From: Alkaliflexus imshenetskii DSM 15055
GTDB taxonomy: Bacteria > Bacteroidota > Bacteroidia > Bacteroidales > Marinilabiliaceae
Direction of reading: 5' to 3'
NCBI RefSeq assembly: GCF_000517065.1
Contig: NZ_KI912105.1
Span: forward strand, 416,061-480,060
DNA length: 64,000 nucleotides
Below the pieces are notes generated by a model. That model did not search any database, was not told the DNA's origin, and saw nothing but the letters and a program-made list of their open reading frames with translations. Made by a program: the position numbers and the translations under genes. The stretch's first letter is position 1. The number at the start of each line of letters is the position of its first letter. Positions 28,260 through 37,118 of this stretch are shown in pieces.

Positions 28260-28985
28260 TTATGAAATTAAGTGGGCACCCGAATCACAAAAAATAATCT
28301 GTCCGGTTACCGAACTGTTTGAAACAAGAAAATAGGCACTATCTGCCAAATTATCAAGAGAGACGGTTGATTTTAGCGGAGTATTCTCTGATACACGTTG
28401 CAAATGGCTATTGTCAGCACCCGGAGGCGGCAACACTGGACCTGGCGCTACGGCATTCACACGCACATCTGGCGCCCACTCAAGTGCAGCCATTTGGGTA
28501 AGATGCATCAGCGCTTTTTTTGCGATGGCGTATGCCGCATGTGACGAATTGTGATTGGTTACGCGTGTGTCCAGAATGTTGATTATACATCCAGATTTAA
28601 ACCTGTTATAAAACGCCTGCATCAGAAAAAATGGCGCATCAAGGTTAATCACCATCTGGCGGCGGTATAGTTCGTATGGCGTCTCACTAAGCTGGGCAGC
28701 CTCAAACACAGATGCATTGTTTATGAGCACATCGATGGATGAAATACCTTCTGGCAATGTATCAAAGAGCTGTTGAGCAGCAGCAATGGGGTTGCTCAAA
28801 TCTGCTTTCACAACGGGGAAAAGCGCTTGTGGATACTTTTCTGACAATCCTGAAGCCAACACCTTTGCAGCATCAAAATTGCTATTGCAATGCAATATAA
28901 CATTATACCCCCTGAATGCAAACAACTCAGCCAGAGCCTTTCCAACTCTCACTGCAGCGCCGGTTATGAGAACTGTTTGTGACAT
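28260..28985 (-). CDS. FolM/PTR1-like short-chain reductase
   Basis: A short-chain dehydrogenase of about 241 residues, read from the ATG at 28983-28985 (a TTG two codons earlier is less likely). Its nucleotide-binding start VLITGAAVRVGKALAELF has the TGAAxRxG form typical of pteridine reductases (PTR1 and FolM), not the plain TGxxxGxG of other SDRs. Also visible are VLINNASVFE, the catalytic YAIAK and VAPGPVLPP. It lies one base before folB, so a role in reducing dihydrofolate or dihydromonapterin fits. It could instead be a general SDR; the operon supports the pterin assignment. Confidence 0.8.
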   Translation of the reverse strand: MSQTVLITGAAVRVGKALAELFAFRGYNVILHCNSNFDAAKVLASGLSEKYPQALFPVVKADLSNPIAAAQQLFDTLPEGISSIDVLINNASVFEAAQLSETPYELYRRQMVINLDAPFFLMQAFYNRFKSGCIINILDTRVTNHNSSHAAYAIAKKALMHLTQMAALEWAPDVRVNAVAPGPVLPPPGADNSHLQRVSENTPLKSTVSLDNLADSAYFLVSNSSVTGQIIFCDSGAHLIS

Positions 28986-29412
28986 ATACAATCATTTATT
29001 ATGCGATTTGACCAAACCCAAAAATTAACCATACGTTCGATCAAAAAATGTGTACTCATATAAACTGGTAAAGATTAAGAACGAAATTTTGAAGCAACTG
29101 TTTAGAATTGTATCAAAATAATTTTTGGAGTCCTATTTCTGTTGATGTATTATTTAAAAGTAATAAAATTACAATTCCCTTGATGGCCAATTAAAACATT
29201 CAATAGAAGTAATTGAAATCACATAATTTTAAAAGGGATTAATAATACTGAGAAAATCACAAATATAGAGACACAAAACAAACCTTAAAACACTCTGAGA
29301 AAGGCAATTTGCCTACCATGAATATGGGATATAAATATGCAATATTTTGTGAAACAGATATTGCCTTCGCCTCCATGTTGATATAACTTGCGGTAATTTA
29401 AATTCAAATTAC
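28986..29412. other. Non-coding region between folM-like gene and hybrid kinase
   Basis: About 430 very AT-rich bases. No ORF with a coding look was found, so I see no remnant of a lost N-terminal sensor for the kinase that follows. No consensus promoter or hairpin stands out. Confidence 0.4.
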
Positions 29413-31296
29413 ATGGATTTTTTTACCTGTCAGTTGCTGGATGAGTTTAACTGGATGGATTGGAGCAGTTTTGCAGCTATTCCATTTATTGACGGTATGT
29501 CGGCCATTGACAATCGAGTGCATTTATTGCTGAATATCCCTCACTGGCAAAATGAATGGTTGTATGCAATTGTACCCATTGTGTCAATCGCCATCCTTTA
29601 TTACATCAGACGGATTGAGATTTCACGTATCAATCTAAGAAGCAACATCAAGCAGGCCGAAACAGAAACTCGCAGGTTAAAAGAGCTGGATCAGATAAAA
29701 TCACAGTTTTTTGAGAATATCTCACATGAGTTGCGTACTCCTTTAACATTGATAAAAGGACCGCTGGAACAAATTATACAGGAAAATAGAGATCCTGACA
29801 AAACAGCAACCCTTCAGCTAATACATTCAAACACCCAAAAAATTTTGCATCAGATTAACCAACTGCTGGATTTATCAAAACTTGAAAGTGGCGACTACAA
29901 AGTGTCCGTTTCAAAAGGTAACATCGTATATTTTCTGCAGGGATTGGTCATGTCATTTGCATCGCTGGCAGAGCATAAAGAACAGTCTCTCTCATTCAAC
30001 ATCAGTGGCATAGATAATTTACCTGCCCTTAACCGGAAATTTTATTATGACCGCGACATCATCGAAAAAATCATTAACAATCTGCTTTCCAACGCCATTA
30101 AATTCACCCAAAAAAACGGCAGAATAGCACTCTGCATATCTGAATTGCCATCATTGGGAAGCGAAGGTATGCTCGAGATTGTAGTGGAAGACAGCGGCAT
30201 TGGCATTCCGGCCGATAAGCTGCCGTATATTTACAACAGATTTTACCGGGTAGGCCACCCGACCCATCAATATCAGGAAGGATCAGGAATTGGGCTTGCT
30301 TTTGTGAAAGAACTGGTGCGTGTACACCATGGTGAGATAACTGCATTTAGCGAAGAAGGCAAAGGCACTTCGTTTAAAATACACCTGCCTTTAGGCATAA
30401 AAAACTATTGCCGTGAACAGATAACTTGTAAACAATCACCACTTACACGTTCACGATTAGTGAATCAATCAAAAAGTCAGCACAACAACAACACAAACAA
30501 CGATAAGAATCTGCTCGTCAATGAAATGCCAATCATTCTGGTAGTTGAAGATCATGAAGAAGTAAGTCAATACATTCACGATTGTCTTCGAAAACATTTT
30601 AACATTATCATAGCCGAATCAGCTTTGGATGCGCTTGAACTGGCAAAGAATAAAATACCTGATTTAATTATCAGTGATGTGATGATGCCCGGGAAAGATG
30701 GCTTCTCATTTTGCAAGGAGATAAAATCAAATGATGCAACCAGCCACATTCCGCTTATGTTACTCACGGCCAAAGCCACCAATGAAGATAAAATTCAGGG
30801 ATTAAAGAATGGTGCAGACGATTATCTGACAAAACCATTTAATCCGGGTGAGTTGCTGTTACGAGCCAGCAACCTCATTGAAAGCCGTAGGCTATTGAAA
30901 CAAAAATTCAACAAAAACACCATCATAAAACCGGGAGAAATATCCGTTACGCCGCGCGACAAGTTGTTTATTGAGAAATTGATAGCGGTGATTGAACTCA
31001 ACATGTCCAACGAAAAATTCTCTGTTGCCGATCTGGCCAGAGAGGCCGGCATGAGCCAATCACAAATACACCGCAAGTTAAAAGCTGTAATTGGTCAAAC
31101 AGCCATACAGTTTATCCGTTCCATACGCATGGGTCACGCCAAAAAACTTCTCGAACACAACAGCGGTAACATTACCGACATAGCCTACATGGTAGGATAC
31201 AGCGATCCGGGCTATTTTTCAAAATCTTATCTGGCCTTTTTTGGTCACCTGCCATCAGAAGCAATAAAAAGAAATTCAGCCACAGCACAACAATGA
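29413..31296 (+). CDS. Hybrid histidine kinase with REC and AraC domains, lacking the large sensor
   Basis: A 627-residue one-chain two-component system. A short N-terminus and one membrane segment (about residues 52-70) lead to HisKA with H105 (ENISHELRTPLTL), a HATPase domain (NNLLSNAIKFT, VEDSGIGIP, GSGIGLAFVKELV), a receiver with D422 (LIISDVMMPG) and an AraC-type DNA-binding domain (about 525-620, VADLAREAGMSQSQIHRKL and IAYMVGYSDPGYFSKSYLAFF). Bacteroidota HTCS proteins of this order usually have about 700 more N-terminal residues forming periplasmic propeller and Y_Y_Y domains that sense glycans. They are missing here, so the signal must come from the membrane or a partner. No polysaccharide gene cluster lies next to it. 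Confidence 0.88.
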   Translation: MDFFTCQLLDEFNWMDWSSFAAIPFIDGMSAIDNRVHLLLNIPHWQNEWLYAIVPIVSIAILYYIRRIEISRINLRSNIKQAETETRRLKELDQIKSQFFENISHELRTPLTLIKGPLEQIIQENRDPDKTATLQLIHSNTQKILHQINQLLDLSKLESGDYKVSVSKGNIVYFLQGLVMSFASLAEHKEQSLSFNISGIDNLPALNRKFYYDRDIIEKIINNLLSNAIKFTQKNGRIALCISELPSLGSEGMLEIVVEDSGIGIPADKLPYIYNRFYRVGHPTHQYQEGSGIGLAFVKELVRVHHGEITAFSEEGKGTSFKIHLPLGIKNYCREQITCKQSPLTRSRLVNQSKSQHNNNTNNDKNLLVNEMPIILVVEDHEEVSQYIHDCLRKHFNIIIAESALDALELAKNKIPDLIISDVMMPGKDGFSFCKEIKSNDATSHIPLMLLTAKATNEDKIQGLKNGADDYLTKPFNPGELLLRASNLIESRRLLKQKFNKNTIIKPGEISVTPRDKLFIEKLIAVIELNMSNEKFSVADLAREAGMSQSQIHRKLKAVIGQTAIQFIRSIRMGHAKKLLEHNSGNITDIAYMVGYSDPGYFSKSYLAFFGHLPSEAIKRNSATAQQ

Positions 31297-31668
31297 TTTG
31301 GAAAATTGCATTTACAAGTAGCAAAAAAACATTCAAGCATCTCATCCGAAACATCCTTCCACTTAAAATCGGTCAGCTATTTAAAATTTCAAATATGTTG
31401 GCTCAACCAAACTCCATCGCACAAAACAGCAAAACAGCTCAAAACAGATGCTATCCATTATAAACAATGATAGGATAATTTATTTCTGCACCACAATGAA
31501 ACCTTTTGCGCGCAAAGAATCCTCCATACATTCATAATCCTTCGCATTGGTTTATTCTCCGGATCAAAAATTTCCTAATAAATGACAAATTTCTCCTCAC
31601 GCCAGAGGATAGAACAGTCATAGATTTGCCCTGTAATTAAAAATAATTCACCCAAAAAAACATGAATC
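31297..31668. other. Non-coding region ahead of the peroxiredoxin gene
   Basis: About 370 AT-rich bases. A TAGATTTG box at 31621-31628 fits the -7 consensus and is 41 bases before the peroxiredoxin ATG, but no TTTG lies 19 bases further upstream. Nothing else stands out. Confidence 0.4.
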
Positions 31669-32397
31669 ATGAAACGTTCTCTATTACTATTTGCAGGCTT
31701 ATGCCTGATTATGTGCCTGAGTCTGGCTCAGAACAAAAAAAACGCAGAAACACCTCTGATTGGCTCAGAAGCTCCGGCTTTCACTGCCATCTCAACCCAC
31801 GGCACACTCAACTTTCCTAATGATTTTGGCGACTTCTGGAAAATTCTCCTATCCCACCCTAAAGATTTTACGCCGGTTTGTTCATCCGAACTTCTGGAAC
31901 TGGCTCATCAGCAAAAAGAATATAAAGAACTAGGAGCCAAACTTATTGTAGTCTCTACCGACAAGCTGGATTCTCACCTACATTGGAAAGCGGCACTTGA
32001 AGAGATCAGTTACAAAGGACTCGACCCTGTGAAAATCAATTTCCCGTTGGTTGATGATCATCAGTATGTAATCTCAAAAAGTTACGGTATGATTCATTCA
32101 CAAGCCAGTCTTGAAGAGAATATCAGAGGTGTTTTCATCATCGACCCCGACAATAAAGTACGAGCCATCTACTTTTATCCCATGGAAGTGGGGCGAAATA
32201 TGGAAGAATTAAAACGAACCCTTATTGCCCTGCAGACCAACTACCGGAATCAGATGGCATTAACACCCGCCAACTGGCAACCAGGCGAAGATGTAATGGT
32301 TCCTTTTCTTAAGGATGAGGAGCTGGCAGAGCTAGGTAACGTTGACTCAAAAGTCTATCAGAAAGCATGGTTTATGTCGTATACTACCGAATATTAA
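31669..32397 (+). CDS. Exported peroxiredoxin, Prx6/AhpC-TSA type
   Basis: A 242-residue thiol peroxidase with an N-terminal signal peptide (MKRSLLLFAGLCLIMCLSLAQ). The active site is C71 in HPKDFTPVCSSEL, with the usual proline and threonine before it, and the arginine lies in ENIRGVFIIDPDNKVRA. The long C-terminal region (VGRNMEELKRTLIALQ, then TPANWQPGEDVMVP) is typical of the Prx6 class. Besides the signal peptide, the only cysteine is the peroxidatic one, so it is a 1-Cys type. Most Prx6 proteins are cytoplasmic; the signal peptide indicates a periplasmic or envelope site here. A free-methionine-sulfoxide reductase gene converges on it. Confidence 0.85.
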   Translation: MKRSLLLFAGLCLIMCLSLAQNKKNAETPLIGSEAPAFTAISTHGTLNFPNDFGDFWKILLSHPKDFTPVCSSELLELAHQQKEYKELGAKLIVVSTDKLDSHLHWKAALEEISYKGLDPVKINFPLVDDHQYVISKSYGMIHSQASLEENIRGVFIIDPDNKVRAIYFYPMEVGRNMEELKRTLIALQTNYRNQMALTPANWQPGEDVMVPFLKDEELAELGNVDSKVYQKAWFMSYTTEY

Positions 32398-32410
32398 ACC
32401 AATAAAACAG

Positions 32411-32451
32411 ACGCAGAGATTAAAATCACTTTCCGATTTTGATCTCTGCGT
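32411..32451. terminator. Long hairpin between convergent redox genes
   Basis: A 17-base arm at 32411-32427 pairs with 32435-32451 over its whole length with one G-T wobble, leaving a 7-base loop. It lies 14 bases after the peroxiredoxin stop and before the end of the convergent GAF gene. Only short T runs follow, so it may act more as a transcript end structure for both genes. Confidence 0.75.
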
Positions 32452-32484
32452 TTATATTCATACAATTATTTAATCCCTATGTTG

Positions 32485-32949
32485 TTAGGCCCGATAAACC
32501 AACTGCACAATTTTTTCGAGATGAATGCGATCCACATCGTCAAACTGTGATAACTCCCTACTGTCAACATCTAAAACCGCCACCACGCTGCCGCTATGAT
32601 TGCGCACCGGAACTACAATTTCGGACTGGCTTAGTGGAGAACAGGCGATATGCCCCGGGAAATCATGCACATTAGGCACCACCACACTCTTTCCTGTGTT
32701 AATGCCGGCCCAACAAACACCGGTGTCCTTCTTCAACTTAAGACATGCTACAGGTCCCTGATAAGGTCCAACCACCAAGTCATCCCCATCCAAAAAATAG
32801 AACCCTGTCCAGAAATAACCTTTCATTTTGTGGTGCAACAATGCGCTGATGGTGGCCATTCGTGAATACGGATTGTTGGTGGCGCCTATAAGCTGCTCAA
32901 TCTGTGTGTAGATACGGGTGTATCTCTCTGCTTTGGTGTTATTACTCAT
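32485..32949 (-). CDS. Free methionine-(R)-sulfoxide reductase (GAF domain)
   Basis: A 154-residue single GAF domain. The three conserved cysteines of the fRMsr family are present: C69 (GPVACLKL), C79 (DTGVCWAG) and C103 (GHIACSPL), together with the substrate-site segment SEIVVPV and VLDVDS near the end. The enzyme reduces the R form of free methionine sulfoxide in the cytoplasm. In E. coli the homologue is called MsrC/YebR. It is one transcription unit on the minus strand, following a hairpin from the sigma factor gene. It fits with the neighbouring peroxiredoxin as oxidative-damage defence. Confidence 0.88.
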   Translation of the reverse strand: MSNNTKAERYTRIYTQIEQLIGATNNPYSRMATISALLHHKMKGYFWTGFYFLDGDDLVVGPYQGPVACLKLKKDTGVCWAGINTGKSVVVPNVHDFPGHIACSPLSQSEIVVPVRNHSGSVVAVLDVDSRELSQFDDVDRIHLEKIVQLVYRA

Positions 32950-33100
32950 ATATAAATTAAGAATTAGACCTAGTGATAATAAACAAATGCGAATGCACTA
33001 CGCAATTGAAGCATACAGCGCATTAGCGTGCGACGGGCTATATGCCGTAAGCCTGCAAAAACGAAGGTTCTAATGTATCAAAAGCCACAATAATAAACAA

Positions 33101-33130
33101 CAGCCGGTTTCAGAAAACTAAAACCGGCTG
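33101..33130 (-). terminator. Rho-independent terminator after the sigma factor gene
   Basis: CAGCCGGTTT (33101-33110) and AAACCGGCTG (33121-33130) form a 10-base-pair stem with a 10-base loop. Read on the minus strand it is followed by TTGTTTATTATT, so it ends the transcript of the sigma factor gene, whose stop is 91 bases before it. Confidence 0.75.
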
Positions 33131-33221
33131 CCCACTCATCTACTAAACCTAAACCCAAAACTATCTATTCTATCATTTAAGCACTCAATTGCTTGTTTTG
33201 TTCAAAAAAAATGTCACAAAA

Positions 33222-33740
33222 TTAATTAACGTAATTGCCTTCGCTGTCGCGCAACATCTCCTGAAGTTTCTTTCTGGTAAAGAAAATGCGACTCTTCACA
33301 GTACCAATCGGTAAATCCAGATGTTCAGCAATCTCTTTATACTTATACCCATCGGTATGCATTTTAAAGGGAATCCGAAACTCGTCTTCAAGCTTATCTA
33401 TGTAACGGTTCATTTCCACCACACTTTGCACCATTTCAGGTGTCTCCGATGCGTAATTTTGTCTGTATGCAACTTTAAAAGCGTCATCAGTCCCATCAAA
33501 AGTATTTCTTGTTTTCTGGTTCCGACGATAGTTGTTGATAAAAGTATTCTTCATAATGGTAAACACCCATGCCTTGAAGTTGGTGTTTGCCGTAAACTGA
33601 TTGCGGTAAGTTAACGCCTTCAGTATGGTTTCCTGCAACAAATCCCTTGCATCTTCATCATTTGATGTTAGGCTTAATGCGAAATAAAGTAACTTATCCT
33701 GCAATCCAAGCAGGCGATTGTTAAATTGAATCGTTGTCAT
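33222..33740 (-). CDS. ECF RNA polymerase sigma factor
   Basis: About 172 residues from the ATG at 33738-33740; a longer frame upstream runs through the promoter and is discarded. Region 2 is visible as FALSLTSNDEDARDLLQETILKAL and FKAWVFTIMKNTFINNYRR, region 4 as YKEIAEHLDLPIGTVKSRIFFTRKKLQEML. No anti-sigma gene lies next to it, which is unusual for ECF factors but common in Bacteroidota of this type, where closely related proteins act with the primary sigma under general growth conditions. It is transcribed from the consensus promoter at 33772-33802. Confidence 0.9.
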   Translation of the reverse strand: MTTIQFNNRLLGLQDKLLYFALSLTSNDEDARDLLQETILKALTYRNQFTANTNFKAWVFTIMKNTFINNYRRNQKTRNTFDGTDDAFKVAYRQNYASETPEMVQSVVEMNRYIDKLEDEFRIPFKMHTDGYKYKEIAEHLDLPIGTVKSRIFFTRKKLQEMLRDSEGNYVN

Positions 33741-33771
33741 GGCTGATGGTTTTTGTTTGATTTTTGTATAA

Positions 33772-33802
33772 CAAATATACGCAAACCATAAACACATGCA
33801 AA
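33772..33802 (-). promoter_or_regulatory. Bacteroidota promoter of the ECF sigma gene
   Basis: Read on the minus strand: TTTG (33802-33799), 19 bases, TATATTTG (33779-33772). This is an exact consensus match, 31 bases before the ATG. It indicates control by the primary sigma factor and argues for the later start codon. Confidence 0.8.
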
Positions 33803-33947
33803 TTATTTCGACACTTTTTTTTCATTTAATTAGACTGTTTCTAAATAAGAATTATTCCATTATATTAATATACAATTATTTACAAGAGATGTCAAGTGCT
33901 TTTCTAAATTAATTGTTAAGATTGAACAAAAATAACGTTAAACAAAA

Positions 33948-33960
33948 AGACTCTGAGTCT
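33948..33960. promoter_or_regulatory. Perfect dyad AGACTCTGAGTCT
   Basis: A 6-1-6 palindrome lies 107 bases upstream of the Cys/Met PLP enzyme gene and 60 bases before its predicted -7 box. It may be an operator; there is no other support. Confidence 0.3.
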
Positions 33961-34019
33961 CAACACATTTTAAAGAGTTGATTATCCGCAATTAATGTCA
34001 CTATATTGGAAAAAACTAA

Positions 34020-34027
34020 TAATTTTG
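34020..34027 (+). promoter_or_regulatory. -7 element of the Cys/Met PLP enzyme gene
   Basis: TAATTTTG fits the TAnnTTTG consensus and is 39 bases before the ATG. A TTTG is not seen at the -33 distance. Confidence 0.4.
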
Positions 34028-34066
34028 CAGTGCAGTAAGACAAATTTAATCTAAACCGAAACCATA

Positions 34067-35305
34067 ATGCAACATATTTCTTCCAAACTTATACATGGCA
34101 TTCCGGACAACTCAGACAATATTAACCACCGCAGCTTAAAAACGCCCATTTATGAAACCGCTTCCTTTGATTTTGAAACAACGGAAGAGATGGAAAGCGC
34201 ATTTAAAGGCGAATCAGATGCCTTTACCTATTCCCGAATTACGAACCCCACCGTATCTGAACTGGAAAAGCGCCTGAAACTGTTCGGTGGTGCTGCGCAT
34301 TGCTTATGTGTCAGCTCTGGTATGGCTGCCATTTCAAATGTGTTTGTCACGCTTTGTGCTTCGGGGGATAACATCATCACCTCTAAATATTTGTTTGGCA
34401 ACACCTGGTCGTTTTTTGCAAAAACATTGAAATCGTTTGGCGTTGAAGCGAGGTTTGTGGATATGGAAGACACAAAAGCACTGCATCAGCACATAGATAA
34501 AAACACAAGGGCCATCTTTTTGGAGTTGCCTACAAACCCACAACTCATCCTTTTTGATGTAAAATCAATTGCCGCCATTGCGCAACAGCATAACATTCCT
34601 TTAGTTGTCGACAACACCGTTCTTACCCCGTATTTATTCAATTGCAGCAATTACGGTGTTGACATAGAGGTTTTCTCCAACACTAAATTTATATCAGGAG
34701 GTGCCACCTCGATTGGCGGAGCCATACTCGTTCACAATTCAGAAAAATGGTCGCACATACCGAAACTCACTCAAGATTACCAGAAATGGGGTTCACAAGC
34801 ATTTTATAAGCGTCTGTATAAAGAAATCTTCCGAAACCTGGGAGCTTGTTTATCGCCCAACAGCGCCTATTTGCAGTTATTGGGACTAGAAACCATCACG
34901 CTGCGTATTGACAAGGTATGTGACAACACCTTAGCTGTCACCAACTTTCTGGCAAACCATCCAAATGTAAAACAAACAAACAGCCCGTTGCTACCTGATA
35001 GTACGTATCATGATAGAGCAAATGAACTTACTGGTGGAAAAACAGGATGCCTTATCAATTTTGAACTGGAGAATAAAACGACCTGTTACCGCTTTATGGA
35101 CGCTCTTAAAATGATACGGCGTGGCACAAACTTCTGCGACAATAAATCGATGATAATCCATCCCGCATCAACCATATACTGGGATTTAACGGTTAGCGAA
35201 AAAGAAGAGATGCGCATCAGCGAAGGAATGATTCGCCTATCGGTTGGGCTGGAGAATGTTCAGGACATTATTGATGACATAAACCAAGCTCTGAAACATT
35301 GCTAA
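34067..35305 (+). CDS. Cys/Met-metabolism PLP enzyme (methionine gamma-lyase or sulfhydrylase type)
   Basis: A 412-residue PLP enzyme of the gamma-family. Typical elements are TPIYETASFDFET, YSRITNPTVSELEKRL, the cofactor phosphate site SSGMAAIS (84-91), the ring-stacking aspartate in VVDNTVLTPYL and the Schiff-base lysine K207 in SNTKFISGGATSIGG. The C-terminal IRLSVGLENVQDIIDDINQAL is also a family mark. Members are methionine gamma-lyase, cystathionine gamma-lyase or synthase, and O-acetylhomoserine sulfhydrylase. Sequence inspection cannot separate these. It forms its own unit and ends in a strong hairpin. No SAM riboswitch is recognisable in front. Confidence 0.88.
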   Translation: MQHISSKLIHGIPDNSDNINHRSLKTPIYETASFDFETTEEMESAFKGESDAFTYSRITNPTVSELEKRLKLFGGAAHCLCVSSGMAAISNVFVTLCASGDNIITSKYLFGNTWSFFAKTLKSFGVEARFVDMEDTKALHQHIDKNTRAIFLELPTNPQLILFDVKSIAAIAQQHNIPLVVDNTVLTPYLFNCSNYGVDIEVFSNTKFISGGATSIGGAILVHNSEKWSHIPKLTQDYQKWGSQAFYKRLYKEIFRNLGACLSPNSAYLQLLGLETITLRIDKVCDNTLAVTNFLANHPNVKQTNSPLLPDSTYHDRANELTGGKTGCLINFELENKTTCYRFMDALKMIRRGTNFCDNKSMIIHPASTIYWDLTVSEKEEMRISEGMIRLSVGLENVQDIIDDINQALKHC

Positions 35306-35307
35306 AC

Positions 35308-35353
35308 TATGCAGAATTACCAGTATCATTGAACCTACTGGTAATTCTGCATA
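35308..35353. terminator. Long perfect hairpin between convergent genes
   Basis: An 18-base arm (35308-35325) is perfectly complementary to 35336-35353 with a 10-base loop. It begins just after the stop of the PLP-enzyme gene and precedes the end of the convergent PPK2 gene. There is no long T run. Confidence 0.8.
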
Positions 35354-35391
35354 CCAATTCAAGTATCACCTGGCAATTTGTTGTTTCGGCA

Positions 35392-36282
35392 CTATTTCTC
35401 CTTTTCCAACCTTTTACGTGCATCTTCCAATCGATCCAGGTCTTCCTGGCTCATCTTAGGATAGTGCAATGGCAGCTCATTTAGTTTATTCATTATAATA
35501 TTGCTCACCGCCATACGCATAAACCATTTTTTATCGGCAGGAATCACATACCACGGGGCATAATCGGTACTGGTGTTAGATAACAACTCTGAATAAGCAT
35601 GCATATATTTATCCCAGTGCTGTCGCTCTTCCACATCCGATTTTGAGAACTTCCAGTTTCGGGAAGGATCCTCGATACGTCTCATGAATCGTTTTTTCTG
35701 CTCTTCCTTTGAAACGTTGAGAAAAAACTTTAAAATGACGGTTCCGTTTTCGTGCAGGTGACGCTCAAACGAGTTAATCTGCCTGAAACGTGTTTGCCAA
35801 AACGCCTCATCTACATGCATGGGATCTTGCACATCCGGCAGTTGCTGTTTTAAAAGAAATTCGGGGTGAACCCGCACAACAAGTGCTTCTTCATAATAGG
35901 AGCGGTTGAAAATACCAATCATACCACGTTCGGGTAACCGCTTATAAATCCGCCACATATAATCATGATCGAGCTCTTCGGCTGATGGGGTTTTAAAACT
36001 AACAACCTGGGTTCCTTGCGGATTTACACCTGACATCACATTCTTGATGGTTCCATCCTTACCTGCAGCATCCATGGCCTGAAATAATATCAGAACAGAA
36101 TATCGGTTATGGGCATACAACTTATCCTGCAGCATACGCATCATCTCTATATTGGATGCCAATTCTTCGGCTGCTTGCTGTTTATCAGCCAGTCCTGCCG
36201 AATATTCTGTAGAAAAATCTGATACTTTAACGGTTGCCCCCGGGCTAACTAGCAACTTTTGATCTAAATCCAATCGAATCAT
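35392..36282 (-). CDS. PPK2-family polyphosphate:nucleotide phosphotransferase
   Basis: About 296 residues from the ATG at 36280-36282; the longer frame upstream has a non-family N-terminus. The P-loop kinase core shows Walker A as FQAMDAAGKDGTIKNV, the lid/Walker B region GMIGIFNRSYYEEALVVRVHPEFL, then MRRIEDPSRNWKFSKSDVEE and APWYVIPADKKWFMR. The LDHDYMWRIYKRLP motif resembles class III PPK2 enzymes, which phosphorylate AMP or ADP with polyphosphate. It is cytoplasmic. Polyphosphate use fits the VTC-domain gene nine kilobases upstream, although they are separate units. Confidence 0.92.
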   Translation of the reverse strand: MIRLDLDQKLLVSPGATVKVSDFSTEYSAGLADKQQAAEELASNIEMMRMLQDKLYAHNRYSVLILFQAMDAAGKDGTIKNVMSGVNPQGTQVVSFKTPSAEELDHDYMWRIYKRLPERGMIGIFNRSYYEEALVVRVHPEFLLKQQLPDVQDPMHVDEAFWQTRFRQINSFERHLHENGTVILKFFLNVSKEEQKKRFMRRIEDPSRNWKFSKSDVEERQHWDKYMHAYSELLSNTSTDYAPWYVIPADKKWFMRMAVSNIIMNKLNELPLHYPKMSQEDLDRLEDARKRLEKEK

Positions 36283-36474
36283 AACTTGAAGTTTTGTTGA
36301 TAAAAGAATTACTTCCTGCATCAGAAAGAAGAAATTGAGGTAGCGTATAATTGGCCGAAAACGGAATTTCCGCAAAACAGAAAGATAGGCAATGGCACTT
36401 TTGGCGCACACAAAAGCGCCACCAATCTCAACAAGTTAATAAATTCCTGAAAAAAATAAAAATAGATGTTACCG

Positions 36475-37083
36475 TTAACCAAACACTGTAAGCAGAAAAG
36501 GAACAAGAAGAGGAACAAGCAATGACAAAACAACACCTGTAAAAATAGCTACTACAGAAAGGTCTTTACCTGAATAACGAACAACCACCGGAAGTGTGGT
36601 ATCCATTGCTGTTGCACCGCCTGCGGCAATGGTCGCATATCGGCCGAAAAACCTAACCAGAAGTGGTGCAAATGCCAACGTTAATACTTCGCGGATGATA
36701 TTGGCAAGCAACGCTACAACGCCAAGCTCCTGACCACTCATCTGGGCAATTAAAACAGCCGACAACGAATAGTAACCGAAACCTGCGCCTACCGCCATTG
36801 CTTGTGCCACACTTATATGATATAGCCAATAAGAGACCACTGCGGTGGCCGATAGCGAGCCAACTATTACTGATAGTGGCACCAGAATCACATGCCAGTT
36901 TATCCTTTTAAACAGTGACCGAAAGGATGGATCACTGCCTACGCTAATCCCAACAATAAACATCAACAAGTATAGAGCCCATGCTGAAAGGTCAGACTCA
37001 ACAAACCAAATGGGCAACTTCAGGAAATAGGCGATGACTATACCAACAACAAAATAGAGTAATATCAAAAGACTGCTTTTCAT
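36475..37083 (-). CDS. LysO-type lysine exporter, C-terminal half
   Basis: About 202 residues from the ATG at 37081-37083, with six hydrophobic segments. Family marks of LysO (DUF340) are the acidic segment PIWFVESDLSAWALYLLMF, VGAGFGYYSLSAVLIAQMSGQ, ANIIREVLTLAFAPL and GATAMDTTLPVVVRYSGKD. The E. coli protein has both halves in one chain of about 300 residues. Here the N-terminal half is encoded by the gene 35 bases upstream, and the two chains presumably form one exporter. In this phylum LysO is often split, so this is not a fresh frameshift. Confidence 0.82.
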   Translation of the reverse strand: MKSSLLILLYFVVGIVIAYFLKLPIWFVESDLSAWALYLLMFIVGISVGSDPSFRSLFKRINWHVILVPLSVIVGSLSATAVVSYWLYHISVAQAMAVGAGFGYYSLSAVLIAQMSGQELGVVALLANIIREVLTLAFAPLLVRFFGRYATIAAGGATAMDTTLPVVVRYSGKDLSVVAIFTGVVLSLLVPLLVPFLLTVFG

Positions 37084-37118
37084 TACCTGCGTATGATAAA
37101 AACATTGTAAAAAAAAGA

